Shown: one piece after another, positions 58,623-64,000 of the stretch
Layout of the letters: each line of letters starts with the position of its first letter
How positions within the stretch are numbered: the stretch's first letter is position 1
Source of the DNA: Anseranas semipalmata
Taxonomy: Eukaryota > Chordata > Aves > Anseriformes > Anseranatidae
NCBI GenBank assembly: GCA_013399115.1
Contig: VXAA01001518.1
Location: 353,026-417,025, forward strand
Direction of reading: 5' to 3'
DNA length: 64,000 nt
The notes under the pieces: generated by a model
What the model saw: only the letters and a program-made list of their open reading frames with translations
Told to the model about the DNA's origin: nothing
Database searches by the model: none
Program-made: the position numbers and the translations under genes

Positions 58623-61600
58623 TTCATAATTGCAATGCCTCAGTTCTTCTGCTGTAGTTATTTCTAGCTAGATGTTATGTGCAATCATTTTGTCAGTAGC
58701 TTCTAAATGTAAATAAAAATCACTACTTTTCTTCTACAGTGCCATGCTACAATAATTTGTATTCAGTCATCTAACATGAAGCCATATCTCATAAACCACA
58801 TAGACTGGGAAATTAAAACTAGATGTCAATATTTTCTCAGGACTGACAGAATGTCATAGTTCTTCACGTCCATCCCTGATAGAGACAAAAATTGGCCATA
58901 GTCCAAAGACAAATATGTTGCTTTCAGCTGATTTAAGCCACCAGCAATAAGCCAGGGTTATATCTATCCTCAGTGATTGTTTTTCTTGTGGAGGAGGCTG
59001 GAACAGCACAAATTGGGTGCATCGGCACTAGGAAAATCTGCAGGATTGCAGATGGCTCTTTGGCTCTCCTGATGCCATCCAGTACTGGGTGCTACAAAGC
59101 TCCTCTGGCCTCCAGAACAGCATGGCCACATCCAAGCTACCTTCTGGGAATGGTTCCTGGCCCATGGTTGGGACTTGGTGGTGGGGTGTTAGTTTGCCCT
59201 GGTCAAAAACGTTCCAGGGTCTACACAGTCAGCTTAAGTGTAGGGGAAGAATTTCCTAGTAGGAATGTAGCTGATGGAAACAGTCACCATGAAGTCTGAA
59301 AAGATGGGAATGGATGGAGGTAGATAAGTCTGAAGTGCAAGGTAGGCCCTTAGGAAATAACACCAGGAACTGCTATTATGTTGTTTCCTGAGCCCAGCTT
59401 ATCTTGGACAAAGGACTGACCCGTTACAAGCTGGACAAGGACCCTCATTCCCCTGCTGTCAAAAAGCTGAATGTGCTCCCAAATTTTACTAGAGAAGTCT
59501 TTCAAAAATCACAGGGAACACGAATCCCCTAGGTACGTGGTGTGTGTAGCAACTCATCTCACATATAGTGTCTCACAGTGAAACAAGATGGATAAACTAA
59601 AGCTGATCCTGAGAGTGATGAACTGTGACTTTCTTCATAAAGAAACAGAAGGTACTTTGTTTATTTGTAAGGCAAAATGAAGGCTGAAATGGTATTGGAT
59701 CCTGTAATACTCTGGGGAAATAAATGCTGGGAAATGCAGTGAATGGAGAAAGAGGTATCTGAGCTACAGGACAGATTCAACTTAATAACAAATAGGTAAT
59801 AGGTCTATGCTCAGGCTGGACATTAGAGAAAGATTTCTATTCATCACTGAATGAGAATCAGGTAAAGACATGATAAAAGCAAAAGGAACAAATATAGAAG
59901 CCGTAAAACAAAAAAGGAAAAGGGCTACAATCAGTTTGCATACTGGTTGCTTGCAGTGCTGAGTGATGAGATTGCCTAGCTCCAAACTTTCTCTCTCTAA
60001 TGCTGTGTTCCCTCTTTATCTGGATATTTATATAGCTCTATAAATCACATATTAAATACATTTAAATTAATCTCCGTATATGATCTTAATATATACATCT
60101 TATATAAATGTTTGCATGTTTATTTTATATATATAAAGAAGATGCACTCTTTCATCTGAGACAGGTAAACACACAATGGGGCAAATTGCTTTAGAGAAGT
60201 GCCAGTGTGTCCATAGACAGTGCTCAGTGATTGGACACTTTAATTCTAGGTGAATTCGTGCGGGTCAGACAAACTCTTCTACAGACAGCTCCTTCCTCCT
60301 TTTTCCCTACCTTTTACCAGCAAGAAATTAGTTTATCACAGAGTGTTTTAGTACTCAGTGATTATAGTTTAGAAAATAGCAGTTGTTATAATAGCTTTAA
60401 TAATCCATCCACACAGTATGAATGACTTGAAGAAAGAACAAGCATTTAGGATCAAGAGAATTATAGCCTTGCATTAGCAGGGGAAAATGCCTAATTTACG
60501 TTCATGAGCTGGTTTAGGACAGTAGCTCTGTTTTGGGAGCAAACAAAAATACAGGTAGAAGAGCAGGAAATTGATCCTGAGAAGTCTTTGCTGGTATTTT
60601 CTGCTTGGTGGTTTTTGCAGCAGCTGACACGAGTGCAGAAATGCTATTGCCAGGATGGACCTCAGTTTCATGCTTGGTGGTGGTGGTGGTGGCATCTCCT
60701 GGACAGTCATCTTGCAGAGCTGATAATGTTGTCTTCACCTGTTTCTCTCCTTCAGTGGCATGCCTAGGCACGGCAGATGCCATCAGGGGGCTGGGTCAGC
60801 ATGCCTGTCTATAGGACTGGCTCCCATTTATTCACTTTTTGGTACTGGTATTGTAGAATCGGTCGAAAAGTCCTGGCACACTGGAGACAGTCAACACGAC
60901 AGAGATGTCATCGAAGGGTGAGCCTCAGCAAACTGCTATGGGATCTCACACATTTTGTAAAGGTGCAAAATAGTAAGAGAAAAAGTGGGTTTACTTTTGA
61001 TGAAGGTGTTTCCAGTCTGCTGTCTATGCTAGACCACACTTTGGCGGAGACATTTTGGTGCAGTTTGTGTTGGGTGGCCATGGTGAGGGTAACCTAGAAC
61101 AGGTGGAACAGTCTCCAAAACACTTCATGGCTCCTTGTTTTTCTTTCTCTGAAAGTAAATATAGCATAGTAAATAGATTGCAGCCTGACACTTGAGTAAC
61201 AGGGGAGATGAGGAGACCATGGTCCAAAGACTAAAATGTATGACATGCACAGGGAGGCAGCAGTGCCTGGGAACGAGTGGGATGAAAGGAAAAAAGGTGA
61301 GTGATGAACAACACTGAGCTGGGAACTGAAGAGGGGATTACATGGCAAAGTGAAAAGGAAGGGTGTCCTGATCCCAGAATATTAAAGGGACTGCTGGAGT
61401 TTGTGGAAACACAGAACATGCAGTTAAATGAAAGACAATTTATTTGCAGAAACTCTTCTTTTTTTTTTTACTTCATCGATTTTTTCACCTTCAGACTCAA
61501 CTTACTTCAAAACTTTCCTCTCTTGCTTCTTACTGTTTTGAATACCTTTCTTTTTTTTTTTTTCATCCATCTGCTACTGCTGTTTCTGTCTGTTCTTCAT

Positions 61601-62500
61601 CTCTTTTCCTTTTCCCCTATTGTGCATTCACTCGTTCTGTCCTCTTCAAGTGATTCTGCTAAACAGCCAAGAATTCATGTTTTTTCTTGTGCACTGTGCC
61701 CAAAGAGCACCCAGCAAACAGAAAGACTCAGAAACATCACATACAAATATAGCTGCCATTGAACAACTCAGCTTGTGGCCTCAGCTGGGCCATCCTCATG
61801 TCAAACTGAGTGATAGAGTTCCTCAATCACTGCCCCTGGCTGGAGGCTGGGCAGGCTACATGGTCTAGATCCTTTCACTGTGGTGAATAAAGCAGCCGCT
61901 GCAGTGAAGACTCGTGCGAGATCCTGGGAATCTGGTGCATGATAGACTGTTCCCTTTCTCCGTGGTTGCAAGAAAAATCTTTTCTTTTGCACAAATTTGT
62001 GTGTGTTAGGCTACAGCTCCAGGTAACATTTTGGCAGCAATGCTAACTTTGAAGAATACTTACTTTTGCCTTCTCTCACCTGTGCCACACAACTGGTTGT
62101 AGAGCTGTATGATAGGGGGATAAGTCACCTGTTAAGTCAAGTGTTATTAGGCCTAAAAGATAGTGTTGGAGAGTTGGTCAATGCACAAGCTGAGATTTAT
62201 TTCTTCTAATTGCAATTATTGTGATATGTTGGGTGAAATCTTACCAAAACCACTCGTTAAAACCACGGTGTAAATTAGATTAGCTTAAAAAACACCATAC
62301 AGGAATAACAGGAATAAGTTTGTAGCTGAAATAATGGCAGGTACAAACCCAAGTACCTATCTCCAGTGAAAGATGCACAAGAATGGAGCCATTCCAGACT
62401 GGAAATTTGGAGGTTCCCTGTGATGGGGAGACAGTGAGTATTTTGGAGAAAAGGCAGGGAGAGGATTTTTGTGATGCAGTCTGGTAAAGAGCCTGGGAGC
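58623..62500. other. Noncoding stretch, nothing recognised
   Basis: Short open frames only. It contains the (GGT)n repeat and the source copy (60804-60841) of the fold-back insertion at 62.5 kb. OPN5, expected further along in mammals, is not seen. Confidence 0.55.
60675..60692. repeat. (GGT)n microsatellite
   Basis: Six GGT-type units. Confidence 0.9.
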
Positions 62501-62612
62501 TGAGAATAAGGACCTTATTTTTTTNTCCTGTCTATAGGACTGGCTCCTATTTATTCACTTTTTGTGAATAAATAAATAAATTTTGTGAGAATAAGGACCT
62601 TATTTTTTTATC
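62501..62612. repeat. 27-base direct repeats flanking a fold-back insertion
   Basis: The same 27 bases (TGAGAATAAGGACCTTATTT...) occur at 62501-62527 and 62586-62612. Between them, 62527-62564 copies 60804-60841 with one mismatch in 38. Its end TATTTATTCAC (62548) is followed by a T5 loop and the perfect complement GTGAATAAATA. The N at 62525 lies in the first direct repeat. Confidence 0.85.
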
Positions 62613-63496
62613 TTTTTGTTTGTTTGTTGTTTTTTTTTGTGCATGTAGGAAGTAAGATTCATACCCGTTTAGGTTCAGAACTTTGTTCAAGACATACCTG
62701 ACTACCAATGTCTCTTTGCTATAGAGCAGTGCTCATGGGAAAGAAGGTCAAATAGTTGCCGTTGATCATTTTACAGTGGATTAATGGTGCTGTGTAACTT
62801 TTAGAGCACTGTAATTAGCAGCTCTGTGTCCTGTTATGAGTGATGCGACGTCATGCACTCATGGAGAACCTCAGAGGAGAGAAGTGCATGTGTGTGCGTG
62901 TGCATGTGTGCACATGCACTCGCATGAGCAAACAAGACCAGTGGAATAATCCTGTTGTGCTTAATGTGATTGTGAACGGATTGGGGTTGAACCAGATGAG
63001 CTATTCTAAAATGGATCAAAGAAGCTTACTGAGACAACGCATCTTCAGCAAAATGGTAGCCAAATATAAAAAAATCTTAATGGGGAAAGATTGTTTTTAA
63101 TCCTAGTTTGAGCTCTCCGTGAAAGAGATTATTACTCTTCTGCAAATGCTGAAGTGTTCCATAACTCTGCATAACTCAAAGCATCCTTATTTCTATCAGC
63201 TATTAAGTGTATAATAGCCAGAATATAGCTATTAGCTATATTGTTGCACATAGGAAGACTCTGACTGTCTCAGCCAATAATCTAAATATTAGTTCTTCTA
63301 ATACTATTCTAAAATTCAGTACTTTAGCTTAGGGTTAATCGTCCCTGAGCTGTCTCAAGAATACAATAAATACAGAGTGAGTGTTCTATAGTTAGTTTTA
63401 AACATTACTACATTTTTATCTTCTCCTTTAAGAAAACTGGAGAGGCTGAATCTTGTCTAATATACTAGAAAATTAAAAAATTAAAAAAACAAGTGT

Positions 63497-63996
63497 CCCA
63501 TACTGTGTGCAGTTTTGAGCACCACAGTATAAGAAGGACATAAAACTATTAGAGAGTGTCCAAAGGAGGGGAAAGGTCTAGAGGGGAAGACGTACGAGGA
63601 GCAGATGAGATCACTTGGTTCGTTCAGCCCAGAGCAGAGGAGACTGAGGGGAGGCCTCATGGCGGCCTGCAGCTTCCTCACGAGGGGAGCGGAGGGGCAG
63701 GCGCTGATCTCTGCTCTCTGGTGACAGCGACAGGACCCAAGGGAACAGCATGGAGCTGTGACAGGGGAGGGTCAGGCTGGGTGTCAGGAAAAGGTTCTTC
63801 ACCGAGAGGGTGGTCGGGCCCTGGCACAGCCTCCCCAGGGAAGTGGTCACGGCACTGAACCTGCCAGAGTTCAAGGGGTGTTTGAACAATGCTCTCAGAC
63901 ATGTGGTCTGATTTTTGGGTAGTTCTGTGTGGAGCCAGGAGGTGGACTCAATGATCCTTGTGGATTCTTTCCAACTCGGGTTATGCTATGATTCTA
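63497..63996 (+). mobile_element. CR1 LINE 3' fragment
   Basis: Starts in the TGTGTGCAGTTTTGAGCACC block, runs through AAAGGTTCTTCACCGAGAGG and CTCCCCAGGGAAGTGGTCAC, and ends TGATCCTTGTGGATTCTTTC...ATGATTCTA. Same subfamily as 42187-42525 and opposite in orientation to it. About 500 bases, full 3' end, 5'-truncated. Confidence 0.9.
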
Positions 63997-64000
63997 GTTT

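Noticed and set aside
44000..64000. OPN5 coding exons, expected from mammalian gene order
   Set aside because: None of the distinctive opsin segments (helix-2/3 and helix-5/6 exons) appears in any open frame on either strand.
1..64000. tRNA, rRNA, CRISPR or operon-type features
   Set aside because: Nothing of the kind is visible; the window is intron-rich vertebrate DNA.

Overview
The window looks like bird (sauropsid) chromosomal DNA. It is AT-rich, intron-dominated and eukaryotic. Its recognisable mobile elements are CR1 LINEs with the avian-type 3' end (TTCTATGATTCT-like repeats after a GGTCCCTTCCAACCC-like block). It carries two spliced genes on the + strand whose proteins are clearly vertebrate. 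The species cannot be read from the sequence.

Region 1 (1-27629, 3' UTR beyond): the 3' two thirds of CD2AP. Thirteen coding exons (1282-27629) were joined by hand. All have AG/GT borders and consistent phases, and they give about 462 residues up to the natural stop. They cover the end of the linker after SH3-2, the third SH3 domain, the proline-rich region, the capping-protein-interaction motif and the C-terminal coiled coil. The first exons (SH3-1, SH3-2, promoter) lie off the left edge. One extra exon-like segment (18434-18504) sits in the largest intron and would shift the frame if included.

Region 2 (about 28-34.8 kb): CD2AP 3' UTR, then an intergenic stretch with no recognisable gene. 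It does hold a few open segments with consensus splice sites, one of them antisense (33124-33363).

Region 3 (34810 to about 41845): a family-VI adhesion GPCR, best matched to ADGRF4 (GPR115). Eight proposed coding exons give a protein of about 694 residues: signal peptide, short Cys-rich segment, GAIN-like domain, degenerate GPS, 7TM and short tail. CD2AP followed by an ADGRF2/ADGRF4-type receptor matches the mammalian 6p12.3 order, but only one such receptor is seen here.

Region 4 (42-64 kb): no recognisable gene. It contains five CR1 fragments (42187, 51988, 53630, 57601 and 63497), microsatellites, a fold-back templated insertion at 62.5 kb, and several unexplained open frames. OPN5, the next gene in mammals, was not found. 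Assembly gaps lie at 2142-2165 and 17708-17760, with single Ns at 6898 and 62525.
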